Assembly: GCA_038239195.1 (NCBI GenBank)
Contig: JBBSEZ010000024.1
Span: 1-40,696, forward strand
From: JBBSEZ01 sp038239195
GTDB lineage: Bacteria > Planctomycetota > Planctomycetia > Gemmatales > Gemmataceae
Reading direction: 5' to 3'
Length of the DNA stretch: 40,696 nt
Shown here: piece after piece, positions 17,877 to 25,729 of the stretch
Position numbering within the stretch: position 1 is the first letter of the stretch
Layout of the letters: every line of letters begins with the position of its first letter
Program-made: the position numbers and the translations under genes
The notes under the pieces: model-generated
What the model was told of the DNA's origin: nothing
The model's database searches: none
The model's input: only the letters and a program-made list of their open reading frames with translations

Positions 17877-17931
17877 GGCGACCGGCAGGAGAAGGCATGC
17901 TTGTAGGACGGCTCGGGAGAGCCGTCCTACA
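17877..17931. repeat. palindromic intergenic repeat, copy 1
   Basis: A 12-bp perfect stem, TGTAGGACGGCT/AGCCGTCCTACA, around CGGGAG (17902-17931) is preceded by GGCGACCGGCAGGAGAAGGC. Nearly the same leader plus palindrome recurs at 33030-33083, so this is a dispersed REP-like unit rather than a local terminator. It lies between the SIMPL gene and the secreted unknown gene. Confidence 0.7.
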
Positions 17932-17969
17932 GCAAACCAACGCCTGCCGCTCGCCTTGGGAAGCACTTT

Positions 17970-18671
17970 TCAGGGGCGAACGGTGACTTTCGGGACGAGC
18001 GGGCAGCAGCGGCGGACGTCGAGGACGAGGGCGCTGACGGTGAAGACGCCGCCTTCGATCTTGCCGGTCGCCTTGACGTCCTTGCCAACGAGGGCGAGGG
18101 CGGTCTTCTGGAGCTCCGCGTTGGCGAACGCGACGGTGTAGTTCTTGCCGCCGGCGTCCAGGGACCAGCGCGTCACGATCCGGATCGGCAGGCTGATTTC
18201 GCGGGAGCCCGGCGGGCACAAACGCCCGAGCTCGAGGAACATCACCTCCTGCTTCAGCGTGCCGGAGAGCGTGATCGTCTCGGCCTCGAGGAAGCTCACG
18301 TGCAACTTACCGCCGCTCATCCTGCCGGTGGCGATCGCGTTGGTGTCCCGCAGCGCGGCGGCCTTCTTCAGCATCGCCTGGCTCTCGCCGAGGACGAGGA
18401 AGGTGGTCTTCCCGTCGGCGGCCTGAAGGGCCCACTCGTAGGAGAAGATGGGCCTGGGCATCGGCAGGCCGATGCGGCCCCGCCCGTCCGTCTCGGGCGG
18501 GCCTTCGCGGAAGCCCACGAAGACCTGCTTCTGGATGAGCTTGCCTTTGAGCTGGAAGGGCAGGCGAATGCACTCGCCCTCGCGAATGCCCCGCACGTCG
18601 GGCCCGGCCGCGTCGGCCGACACCGCACAAAACGCGACCAGCCCCGCCACCAGCGCCATCGTCTTTCCCAT
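17970..18671 (-). CDS. secreted protein of unknown function
   Basis: 233 aa. MGKTMALVAGLVAFCAVSADA is a signal peptide with an ADA-type cleavage site. AAGGAG stands about 8 bases before the ATG at 18671, which decides the start. The mature protein looks beta-rich, with two similar halves: FQLKGKLIQKQVFVGF with NAIATGRMSGGKLHVSFLEAETITLSG, and YTVAFANAELQKTALALVGKDVKATGKIEGGVFTVSALVLDV. Each half contains a motif of the kind 'ATGK/RxxGGxxxVS', as in small OB-like or protease-inhibitor-like beta domains of planctomycetes. Cysteines are few (one in LCPPG and a CC pair near the end). I recognise no enzyme motif. It is upstream of the SIMPL gene on the same strand, separated by the palindromic repeat. 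Confidence 0.72.
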   Translation of the reverse strand: MGKTMALVAGLVAFCAVSADAAGPDVRGIREGECIRLPFQLKGKLIQKQVFVGFREGPPETDGRGRIGLPMPRPIFSYEWALQAADGKTTFLVLGESQAMLKKAAALRDTNAIATGRMSGGKLHVSFLEAETITLSGTLKQEVMFLELGRLCPPGSREISLPIRIVTRWSLDAGGKNYTVAFANAELQKTALALVGKDVKATGKIEGGVFTVSALVLDVRRCCPLVPKVTVRP

Positions 18672-19190
18672 GATTCGTTCTCCTTCCACGATAAGGGCCC
18701 GCTTCGGGGCCAACCTGGTTGAGAGGCGTTCTCGATCGCACGCCCCGTTGTTCACTCGACAGTCGGTGAGTACCGCGAGCGGGGCGGCGGTTGCAAAAAA
18801 GATTCTGCCGGGCGGAAGCCGCGCCGGGAGGACGGGAAACGAAGAGAGCGTCGGTCTGGTCCCGGAGGACCAGCCCGACGCTCTGGTTGGCTCATCGCGC
18901 GCTCGGCCTCGTCCGAGGCGAGCCGCTTGCCCTCGCGCGAATTGCGGAATTGTCTCACGGGGCGCCGAGGTTGCTTGACACTTCGGCGCCGATCAGCGCG
19001 GAAAGGTCGGCGCGGCGGAGTGAAGCGCCTGTTGGCTTCGCGCAACCGAACGCGAGGGCGCTACGTCTCCCCGACAGGCTACCCCGGCCTGTCTGTCGAG
19101 GCTTCTGCCGCCTTCGCCGCTTTCCCTGGCCCCTCTTCCTCGTGCCGGTCTTGCCTCACGGGCTGTCTTCTCTCGGTTTGTCCTGGTTTT
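18672..19190. other. 519-bp gene-free stretch with several hairpins
   Basis: No convincing gene is seen; open frames here are Arg/Pro-rich and lack ribosome sites. It holds a 16-bp stem with one mismatch and a CGGA loop (18847-18882), an 8-bp stem GGCGCCGA/TCGGCGCC (18961-18990) and a 7-bp stem GACAGGC/GCCTGTC (19073-19093). These follow the glycosyltransferase stop on the minus strand and probably act as terminators. A block at 18799-18818 resembles one at 15274-15294 upstream of the glucan synthase. Confidence 0.5.
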
Positions 19191-20648
19191 CTACCGGAGA
19201 GAGGCAACCGCTGACCGGCACTGGTACCAGCCGCGCCGCAACACGCGTGCGGGCCAAAGGGCGAGGCGGCCTACCCTCCACGTCAACGAGTGGCGGAGCT
19301 CCCGATCGAGGCGTTGCGTTTCCATCCGCAGGTGGGCCTCGCGCAAGTGGGCCTCGCGCAAGTAGGCCTCGCGCAAGTAGGCCTCCCGTTGTTGGGCCTC
19401 CCGTTGTTGGGCCTCGCGCAGGTGGGCCTCTGCCGTTTGTAGTTGTTGGGTCAACGTTTGCAGTTGCCCATTGGCCTGTCGAACCTGTTCTTGCCTCTGC
19501 TGTTCCAGCGCCTGGGCCCGCAGATCGGCAGCCTGGAGCTGCTGCTGGTGTTGTCGTTCCAGCGCCTGGAGGCGTAGTTCGGCTGCATGGATGTGCTGCT
19601 GTAACTGGGCGGGCTGGCCATGCTGGAAGATGCTTTGCTCGCGCAGGTCCAGCTGCTGCCGGAGAAACGCGAAGACGTCCACCTGCTGCTCCAGCGACAC
19701 TTGCTGGTCTTCCGTCAGCGACTCTTTCAGCAGGCCGTATCTCCGGGCGAGGTCCCGAGCATAATGCAGGATGGGTTTCCAACTCTGTGCGGCCTCGTTC
19801 GACAAGGGCGTGTAGCACAAGGGCCCGCCGCGGTACGCCAGGGGCTCCGGCATGGCGCTCCGACCGCGGCAGAATTGATAGACGTGATGGGTGCGGAGCC
19901 AGCTCGCGAAGTCGCTGGAAAACGCGTGGGGGTCGCGCTGGAGCAGGTCGTAGTAGGTGCGGTGGTGGGCCCCCCAGCGGGGGTCGTGGAACGCCATCAC
20001 CAGGTTTTGCAAGTTGCCGATCACGGTCTTGGCGACGAACTGCCCGCGGCTGCGCACGGGAAAGTGGGCCAGGCAGGCGCGGTCGTGGGGAGCGCTCGGG
20101 CAAACCCGGCCGGCCAGCGAAAACTCGTGGTTGCCCGGTTCCAGGACGGCGCCGGCACAGCCAGCCAGCTTTCCGGGGACGAACACCTTGATGACCCGCT
20201 GTTCGGGCTCGTCCATCAGGCGGTGCCGGATTCGCACCACGGGGTTCACTTCCGCCGGATCGTCGCTGACGTCCGGCAGGTAGGAAAGCCAGGTCAAGCG
20301 CAACGGCTGGTCCACGCTCGCGCCCTCGGGGACCAGCGGTCCATCCCCGGCCACGGTCACAAACTCGTCCGCGTCGAGCGGCAAGACCCAGTCGGCGCCG
20401 TGACGACGGACCGCGTGGTCGCGCATCAGCATCGTCATCCGTTTCGACAGCTGTTTTCCTGGGGACGGATCGCTCAGGACGTCCAGGGGCAACCCCTCGC
20501 CCTGCAAGGCATCCAGGACGTCCCGCGTGCCGTCGCTGCTGCCGTTATCGAGGACGATCAGGCGGTTCGCGTAGGCCAGGTTGTGTCGGACAAAGGCCTC
20601 GATGACGTCGAACTCATCGCGGACGCAGGCGACGGCAATAACATTCAT
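19191..20648 (-). CDS. family-2-like glycosyltransferase (PF13704 type) with C-terminal coiled coil
   Basis: 485 aa. The N-terminal 270 residues are a GT-A fold of the Glyco_tranf_2_4 type: IAVACVRDEFDVIEAFVRHN, VLDNGSSDGTRDVL and the metal-binding DAD (D92-D94, LPLDADEF), then LAHFPVRSRGQFVAKTVIGN. From about 320 to 455 it is a Gln/Glu/Arg/Leu-rich coiled coil ending in seven units of a 5-residue repeat (HLREA, YLREA, QQREA). The tail, SLTWRVGRLALWP, resembles ends of polysaccharide glycosyltransferases. It probably transfers a sugar to a surface glycan; donor and acceptor are unknown. It begins 46 bases after the flavoprotein gene on the same strand, so the two likely form an operon. GGAG lies about 11 bases before the ATG. 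Confidence 0.82.
   Translation of the reverse strand: MNVIAVACVRDEFDVIEAFVRHNLAYANRLIVLDNGSSDGTRDVLDALQGEGLPLDVLSDPSPGKQLSKRMTMLMRDHAVRRHGADWVLPLDADEFVTVAGDGPLVPEGASVDQPLRLTWLSYLPDVSDDPAEVNPVVRIRHRLMDEPEQRVIKVFVPGKLAGCAGAVLEPGNHEFSLAGRVCPSAPHDRACLAHFPVRSRGQFVAKTVIGNLQNLVMAFHDPRWGAHHRTYYDLLQRDPHAFSSDFASWLRTHHVYQFCRGRSAMPEPLAYRGGPLCYTPLSNEAAQSWKPILHYARDLARRYGLLKESLTEDQQVSLEQQVDVFAFLRQQLDLREQSIFQHGQPAQLQQHIHAAELRLQALERQHQQQLQAADLRAQALEQQRQEQVRQANGQLQTLTQQLQTAEAHLREAQQREAQQREAYLREAYLREAHLREAHLRMETQRLDRELRHSLTWRVGRLALWPARVLRRGWYQCRSAVASLR
19332..19436. repeat. 15-bp tandem repeat (7 units) inside the glycosyltransferase gene
   Basis: Units read GTGGGCCTCGCGCAA, GTAGGCCTCGCGCAA or TTGGGCCTCCCGTTG and keep frame, encoding HLREA, YLREA and QQREA on the minus strand. 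Neighbouring pairs of units are nearly identical, pointing to recent slippage. It lengthens the coiled coil by 5 residues per unit. Confidence 0.85.
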
Positions 20649-20694
20649 GGCCTACGCTACTCCGTGAGCGGGTGCGGGATTGGCTGAAGTTCGT

Positions 20695-21987
20695 TCACGC
20701 AGCGTTGCGGCTCGAGAGCTTCGCGCCGAGGCGCAGGCCCCTGAACAGGGCCTCGTCGCAATTAATGTAGGCCCACTCCCCGAACCGGCCGACGCTGGAA
20801 ATCGCGCGTTGCTCCAGCCAGTCCGTCAGCACGCGCACCGTGGCATCTCGGCCCGCGGTCGGCACCGGGTAGGCACGTGGGACGTAAATCACTTTGCTGG
20901 CCTGCACCTCGCTCGGAGAGCGAATCAGGCCCAGCGTACACAACCCTCGAACCACCTGCCGCTCCAGGTCGCCGTTTGCCAGGCCCCGTAGGTCGGGACG
21001 GGCCACCTCCGCCTGGATGCCGTGCCGGGGGAGCGAGCGCAGATACGGGGACGAGTTGTGGTTGAGCACGATCTTGTGAGCGGGGGCCTCCGATCCGGCG
21101 CTATAGACCCGCTGGATCGGCGTGTCCACCGGGTGCCCGCAGACGATCAGCACCAGGGCCAGCGGGAGGGCCTCGAGGGACTTCGCGGCGACGCGAACCT
21201 GGGGCGGGGCGTCGGGAAGCAGGGAGATGAGCCGGTCGATCGGGAGGGAGGACACGAGGCGTTCCCAGCGGAAGACTTCCCCCGTGGACGTGACGATCTC
21301 GCGGCGGAGGGGGTCGATCCGCTGGACGGCCTGACCGAGGCGGAGGTTCGGCAGGCGCCGCGCGAGGGCCCGCAGGATCTCGCCAAAGCCGCCGCGGGCA
21401 GGATAGGCGACCAGCGTATCGTGCTGGAGGGGCGTTCGCCTGCCCCCGTGCTGGGCGAAGGTTTCCGCCGCATTCGCCGGGGCGGCCACCCGCTCGGAGG
21501 CCCAATCCACCGCCAGGCGCCGCAAGTCCCCGCCCCAGAGCTTGCGGTTGTAAGGCAGCAGGAAATGCCGCGCGATGCCCGGCCCGAATCGCCCCCGCAG
21601 GTAGTCCTCGAAGTCCAGGGCCCCCTCGCCGCGGCCGGCAAGCGACAGGCCCTCGGCGCATTCTTCCACGACGTCCTGATCGGGCAATTCGCGAAAATGC
21701 GCCTGAAACGGATACGGGATCAGGGCGCCATGGGACCAGCAACGCGCCTGGCGGGGCTGCTCGTGCATGTCCAGGGACTGGAAAACCAAGTCGCGAACTT
21801 CCGGGTGCGGCGTGTGAAACGAGTGACCGCCCAGGTCGAAAACGGCGCCCTCGAATTCGACCGTGGAGCAAAGCCCGCCGAGGTGCGGACAGCCTTCCAG
21901 GACCAGTCCTCGGTCGGCCAGCGCCAGGCCGGTGCCGATCCCGGCCGGGCCTGCCCCGATCACGACGATTTGCCCTGTCCCGCTCAT
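20695..21987 (-). CDS. FAD-dependent UDP-galactopyranose-mutase-like / amine-oxidase-like protein
   Basis: 430 aa. The N-terminus has the FAD-binding Rossmann motif VVIGAGPAGIGTGLALADRG (7-27), then LVLEGCPHLGGLCS and FDLGGHSFHTP, as in UDP-galactopyranose mutases and protoporphyrinogen-oxidase-like flavoproteins. YNRKLWGGDLRRLAVDWASERV and the VAYPARGGFGEILRALARRL block are typical of this group in surface-polysaccharide loci. ERLVSSLPIDRLI and the C-terminal VPTAGRDATVRVLTDWLEQ (ending GRFGEWAY) complete the fold. The stretch between the glycine motif and the acidic LVLE end is a few residues shorter than usual. GGAGG sits 7 bases before the ATG at 21987. It probably makes or isomerises a sugar nucleotide used by the glycosyltransferase encoded next; the exact substrate is not known. 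Confidence 0.82.
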   Translation of the reverse strand: MSGTGQIVVIGAGPAGIGTGLALADRGLVLEGCPHLGGLCSTVEFEGAVFDLGGHSFHTPHPEVRDLVFQSLDMHEQPRQARCWSHGALIPYPFQAHFRELPDQDVVEECAEGLSLAGRGEGALDFEDYLRGRFGPGIARHFLLPYNRKLWGGDLRRLAVDWASERVAAPANAAETFAQHGGRRTPLQHDTLVAYPARGGFGEILRALARRLPNLRLGQAVQRIDPLRREIVTSTGEVFRWERLVSSLPIDRLISLLPDAPPQVRVAAKSLEALPLALVLIVCGHPVDTPIQRVYSAGSEAPAHKIVLNHNSSPYLRSLPRHGIQAEVARPDLRGLANGDLERQVVRGLCTLGLIRSPSEVQASKVIYVPRAYPVPTAGRDATVRVLTDWLEQRAISSVGRFGEWAYINCDEALFRGLRLGAKLSSRNAA

Positions 21988-22030
21988 CCCGTGTCCTCCG
22001 CGGTCAACGCACCCACACTTGTTGGCCCAT

Positions 22031-22075
22031 CCGAAAAAATCCGAAAAGGGCCTGCTCCTCGTGTCGGAGAGGCCC
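22031..22075 (-). terminator. intrinsic terminator of the DUF3500 gene
   Basis: On the minus strand a stem GGGCCT-CTCC/GGAG-C-AGGCCC is followed directly by CTTTTCGGATTTTTTCGG. This is a classic Rho-independent terminator 18 bases past the stop at 22094. It separates that gene from the flavoprotein gene starting at 21987. Confidence 0.82.
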
Positions 22076-22093
22076 CTGGCCGATCGGTTGCGG

Positions 22094-23227
22094 TCAGCCT
22101 GGAAAGATCACTTTCAGGGCCCCCAACGGGTCATGGTTGGGATGGAGGACGCACTCGTTCATGGCGTTGAGCGGCACCGCGGCATCGTTGGCCACGTGGG
22201 CCCATACGTGGACGTGCGGGGCGCCACGGAAGTACCAGACGAACGCCGGGCCTTCCAGCCGCCAGACGTCCCAAAGGCCGTCCTTGCCGAGATTGCCTTC
22301 CCGATAGAACGCCAGGCTGCAACGCTCGAGACCGCCCTGTTGTTGCAAGCAGTGCAGGGCCGCGTCCTGGTCGAACTTGCGGAACGGCTCAACCAGGCAC
22401 AGGAGCGTCTTATGCAGCTCCTGCTTTTGATCGGAGCACATTTCCGACACCGGAATGCCCGGGAAGTTGCCGGCGGCGCCCTGAAAGGCGACCGCTTCCT
22501 CCTTGGGCAACCTGGCGACCAGGGCCTTGGCCCGCTGCTCGCCGTCCAGCATCTGGAAGACCTGGTTGGCCTGCACGGCCTGCGGCCAAAAGATGTTGCC
22601 CGGATGGCCAACCTCTTCGGCAAACCCGGTAGCGGCGTGGCCGTAGAAGATGGGCCCCCCAAACGCGACCCTGCCTTCGGTATTGCCGTCCGCGCGGAGG
22701 GTCAAATGACGGCCAGTGATGACGAACTCGAACTGGTCGCTGCCCGGCGTTCCGAAGATGGCGACGCTCTGGTTCTCGCCCCACTCGTGGCCGAAGGTGT
22801 CTTCCTTGATCTGTCTGAGAAAGCGGGGATACCATTCGGGGTTGAGGATGCCCTTGAAGACGTCGTGGATGATCCACTGCTGCTTCTTGGTGAAGAAATC
22901 GCTGCGGATGTTGGGGCGGGTCACCTGCCAATGGTTGGCGATAAAGGTGCGCAGGAGGCCTCGCGTCCCCTCGCGGCAATCCCAGTCGAAGCAGATCTCT
23001 TTCTTTTGTTCGTCGTCCAGGCTGTCCCAGAGGCCCTTGACCGCGGTTTCGGCAGCGGGCCTCGGAGGCGGCGCGGCCGACGGCCCTGGCGTCCGCTCCG
23101 CCGGCCTGCGCGTGGGAAAGGTGGCAAGGGCCCCACCCAACGTTTTCAAGAGCTCGCGCCAATTGCGTCGGCCTGGTCGGCCGGGTGGCCCTGCGGCACC
23201 GTTGGTTGGATAGCCGGGTGGTCTCAT
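22094..23227 (-). CDS. DUF3500 family protein
   Basis: 377 aa with blocks typical of DUF3500: LWDSLDDEQKKEICFDWD, FIANHWQVTRPNI, TKKQQWIIHDVFKGILNPEW, FGTPGSDQFEFVITGRHLTLRADG, FGGPIFYGHAA, and the closing VWRLEGPAFVWYFRGAPHVHVWAHVAND. The family is common in planctomycetes and myxobacteria, often exported by the Tat route, with no established activity. The N-terminus here (GRRNWRELLKTLGGALATF) looks like an eroded twin-arginine signal with a weak hydrophobic core. Export is therefore uncertain. The start at 23227 is chosen because GGGGGAGG stands immediately before it. An intrinsic terminator follows the gene, and it is probably monocistronic. Confidence 0.78.
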   Translation of the reverse strand: MRPPGYPTNGAAGPPGRPGRRNWRELLKTLGGALATFPTRRPAERTPGPSAAPPPRPAAETAVKGLWDSLDDEQKKEICFDWDCREGTRGLLRTFIANHWQVTRPNIRSDFFTKKQQWIIHDVFKGILNPEWYPRFLRQIKEDTFGHEWGENQSVAIFGTPGSDQFEFVITGRHLTLRADGNTEGRVAFGGPIFYGHAATGFAEEVGHPGNIFWPQAVQANQVFQMLDGEQRAKALVARLPKEEAVAFQGAAGNFPGIPVSEMCSDQKQELHKTLLCLVEPFRKFDQDAALHCLQQQGGLERCSLAFYREGNLGKDGLWDVWRLEGPAFVWYFRGAPHVHVWAHVANDAAVPLNAMNECVLHPNHDPLGALKVIFPG

Positions 23228-23505
23228 GGCCTCCCCCGTATTCCGCGGGACCGTCAAAAGTAAGGAATGTGCGGGCAGTGCTATTACCCACAAGCAGCGG
23301 AGAAGGCAAGACCAATCACTTCCAGCACCTGGACAAATGGGGACAAGGCGGGCATCGTCTCAAAGCAACTCGGTCGGGGGCTGGCGCCTCGATCACGGTC
23401 GTCAACGATCCGCGAGGGCATGCAGGAGGCCCCAGGCGCCGAGCGGGCCCGAGTGTCGCGAGGCTCGCGGCACCTACGGGAGGCCCCGCGAGTAGGGATG
23501 GGCAC

Positions 23506-24162
23506 TCACCCCAAGCCGAGGAGGTGATCGATCACCCAGCAGCCGCGCGCGTGTTCGGTGGGCTGGCGGCAGTGGCCGAGGAGCGTCGCGTCGATGCAGC
23601 CCGCCTCTTCCAGTGCGTCGGCCAGGATGGGGAACTGGTCGAAGGCGCGCCCCTCGTAAATCTCGCCGGCGATGGCGACGGGCACCCCTCCGCCCCATTG
23701 AAGCCAGGCCGGCTCGATCGTCGCGGGGCGAAAGGGGTTGCCGAACAGGTCGCGGACCAGATCGCACTGCGCGGCGAACTCCTCGGCCGAGCCCGTGACG
23801 TTGAGCGCCCATAGCGGGTAGCGCGCATCCTCTAACCTGAACGAATGGTGATCGAATGTGAGGGCCTCGGCTGTTCGGAGCGCGGTGTCCGCCACCCACC
23901 TCCAGCTCGCGTTCTCTGCATTGCCGGCCTCCCTCGCAGCCCTCACGTCCTCCGGGGCAGCAAGGCCATCGGCAAAACGCTCGGCAATCTCGAGGGCCGC
24001 GCAGGACGCAGGCGACAACTGCGACCACCGCCGGCAGCAGGCGCACACGAGCAAGAGCGCCTTCCGCCTTCGTGCCTCCTCCGAGGGCTGCCGGCGATGC
24101 GAAGCCAGGTGGTCCAGCAGTTGGCCCGGCTCGGCGCAGGCCAGCCACTCCCGCTCTTCCAT
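23506..24162 (-). CDS. Gemmata-type hypothetical protein (repeat-companion family)
   Basis: 218 aa. The pattern is one I associate with a large paralogous family in Gemmata-like planctomycetes: an opening MEEREWLACAEPGQLLDHL, then KALLLVCACCRRWSQL, ALEIAERFADGLAAPEDVRAA, LVRDLFGNPFRP, EPAWLQWGG, IYEGRAFDQFPILADALEEAG, and the end HARGCWVIDHLLGLG. Members occur beside TIGR02996 proteins; no function is known. It is soluble with a cysteine pair (CACC) early in the sequence. The ATG at 24162 has GGGAGGG about 8 bases upstream; the longer open frame reaching 24480 runs into the opposing cinA gene and is not used. It is divergent from cinA with an 88-bp shared upstream region. Confidence 0.8.
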   Translation of the reverse strand: MEEREWLACAEPGQLLDHLASHRRQPSEEARRRKALLLVCACCRRWSQLSPASCAALEIAERFADGLAAPEDVRAAREAGNAENASWRWVADTALRTAEALTFDHHSFRLEDARYPLWALNVTGSAEEFAAQCDLVRDLFGNPFRPATIEPAWLQWGGGVPVAIAGEIYEGRAFDQFPILADALEEAGCIDATLLGHCRQPTEHARGCWVIDHLLGLG

Positions 24163-24210
24163 GCTTCTGTCCCTCCCGCCCCTCTTCCCGACCCCGGAGT
24201 TCGCTCCCAG

Positions 24211-24216
24211 TATAAT
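24211..24216 (+). promoter_or_regulatory. consensus -10 element (TATAAT) upstream of cinA
   Basis: A perfect TATAAT lies 35 bases before the cinA start at 24251, in the 88-bp gap between divergent genes. No good -35 is seen at 17 bases. The overlapping reverse complement offers TATACT for the gene on the other strand, so the island may serve both directions. Confidence 0.5.
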
Positions 24217-24250
24217 CTCAACACGCCCGCTCCCTCCACGGTCTCCTCCC

Positions 24251-25522
24251 ATGAAGTGCGAAATCATCTCGATCGGCAGCGAACTGACCAGCGGGCAGAA
24301 CCTCGACACCAACAGCCAGTGGCTCAGCCGCCACCTCGCCGAGATCGGCGTTCCCGTCGGCTGGCACACCACCATCGCCGACGAACTCGACGCCAACGTC
24401 GAGGCCTTTCGCATCGCCGCGGGCCGCGCCGCCCTCGTCCTCATCACCGGCGGGCTCGGCCCCACCCAGGACGACCTCACGCGCGAGGCCCTCGCCCGCG
24501 CCGCCGGCGTCGAACTGGTCTTCGATCAACGCTCGTTCGACACGATTCAGGAGATGTTCGCCCGCCGCAGTCGCTCCATGCCCGAACGCAACCGCGTCCA
24601 GGCCCTTTTCCCGGCCGGCGCCGAGCCGATCCCCAACGACCGCGGCACCGCGCCGGGCGTCTGGATGCGCCTCGGCCGGGCCGTCATCGCCGCCATGCCT
24701 GGCGTGCCCTCCGAAATGTTCGTCATGTTCGAGAAGAGCGTGCTTCCCCGGGTGCTGGAGCTCGGGCTCGGCGGCGGAGTGTTGGTTCAGCGCAAGATCA
24801 ACACCTTCGGCGCCGGCGAGTCGGCCATCGAGGAGCAACTGTTCGACCTCACCCGGCGCGACCACGTTCCCGAGGTCGGCATCACGGTGTCCGAAGCGAC
24901 CATCGCGCTCCGCATCCTCGCCCGCGCCCCAACCCCGGCCGAGGCCGAGGCGCAGATCGCCCCGGTCGAGCGCACCATCCGCGAGCGGCTGGGCGTGCTG
25001 GTGTTCGGCGTCGAGGACGAGGACTTGCAACACGCCGTCCTCACGCTTCTGGCGGCGCGGCGGAAGACGCTCGCCGTGGCGGAGGGCGTCACCGGCGGGC
25101 TGGTGGGGGAGCGCCTTTGCAGCGTGCCAGGCGCCTCCGCATGGTTCCGCGGCGGAATCATCGCCTACGACAACCGGCTCAAGGTCGAGCTGCTTGCGGT
25201 GCCGCAGGCGCTGCTCGACGAAAAGGGCGCCGTCAGCGCCGAGGTCGCCGAGGCGATGGCGGTCGGCTGCCGCACGCGCTTGCAGGCCGACCTCGCCATC
25301 AGCACGGTCGGCGTGGCGGGGCCTGGCGACCTGGGCCCCGACCGGCCGGCCGGCCTGGTGTTCGTGGCCCTGGCCTGGGCCGGCGGGGTGGCGTCGGGGA
25401 GCTTTAGCTGGCTGGGCACGCGCGCCGAGGTCCAGCGGCGCACGGCCAAGCTGGCGCTGAACCGCGCGCGGCTGCATCTGATTGAAGAACGCGGGGGCCA
25501 CGATCAGTTAGCGGCGCTTTGA
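24251..25522 (+). CDS. cinA: CinA-like protein (COG1058 domain + PncC-like domain)
   Basis: 423 aa, the usual CinA length. Residues 1-165 are the MoCF/COG1058 domain: IISIGSELTSGQNLDTNSQWLSRHL, LVLITGGLGPTQDDLTREAL, NDRGTAPGVWM and AMPGVPSEMFVMFE. In relatives this domain hydrolyses ADP-ribose or NAD-related pyrophosphates. Residues about 260-415 are the PncC-type nicotinamide-mononucleotide amidohydrolase domain: VPGASAWFRGGIIAYDNRLKVELL, GAVSAEVAEAMAVG and AGPGDLGPDRPAGLVFVAL. The normally conserved AESCTGG reads AEGVTGG (Ser-Cys replaced), and the usual TGxAGP reads VGVAGP. The deamidase half may therefore be altered or inactive. A TATAAT lies 35 bases upstream of the ATG, and a large hairpin covers the stop codon. 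Confidence 0.92.
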   Translation: MKCEIISIGSELTSGQNLDTNSQWLSRHLAEIGVPVGWHTTIADELDANVEAFRIAAGRAALVLITGGLGPTQDDLTREALARAAGVELVFDQRSFDTIQEMFARRSRSMPERNRVQALFPAGAEPIPNDRGTAPGVWMRLGRAVIAAMPGVPSEMFVMFEKSVLPRVLELGLGGGVLVQRKINTFGAGESAIEEQLFDLTRRDHVPEVGITVSEATIALRILARAPTPAEAEAQIAPVERTIRERLGVLVFGVEDEDLQHAVLTLLAARRKTLAVAEGVTGGLVGERLCSVPGASAWFRGGIIAYDNRLKVELLAVPQALLDEKGAVSAEVAEAMAVGCRTRLQADLAISTVGVAGPGDLGPDRPAGLVFVALAWAGGVASGSFSWLGTRAEVQRRTAKLALNRARLHLIEERGGHDQLAAL

Positions 25523-25573
25523 AGAAGCGTTGGGGCGGCCACGCTTCTGCGAAGCGTCGCTAACTGATCGTGG
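25498..25573 (+). terminator. 76-nt near-perfect hairpin covering the cinA stop
   Basis: The 22-base arm at 25498-25519 pairs with 25552-25573 with only one G-U. An inner 8-bp stem, AGAAGCGT/ACGCTTCT (25523-25530, 25541-25548), closes on a 10-base loop. A pyrimidine stretch containing TTTT follows at 25580-25590. The position suits cinA termination. The length is far above normal for a terminator and also fits a small palindromic mobile repeat. Confidence 0.6.
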
Positions 25574-25729
25574 TTGAGCCCCTTTTCTTCTGGGAACCCT
25601 TTGGCATTTCGCCTCGTCTTCAGATAGGATGAAATGCGCGCCGGCTGGGCGCATTTGCTTCAAAGGAGAGGCCAGTTCGGTCCGCCGCGGCGCGGCGGGC
25701 CGCAGGAGGGGCCTGCGGAGGTCCGATTC

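Noticed and set aside
19332..19436. Possible CRISPR-like array
   Set aside because: 15-bp units abut with no spacers and stay in frame within a coding region, so it is a coding minisatellite.
18791..20191. A 466-codon plus-strand frame opposite the glycosyltransferase
   Set aside because: Ser/Arg/Gly/Pro-rich without motifs; it overlaps the clear glycosyltransferase on the other strand.
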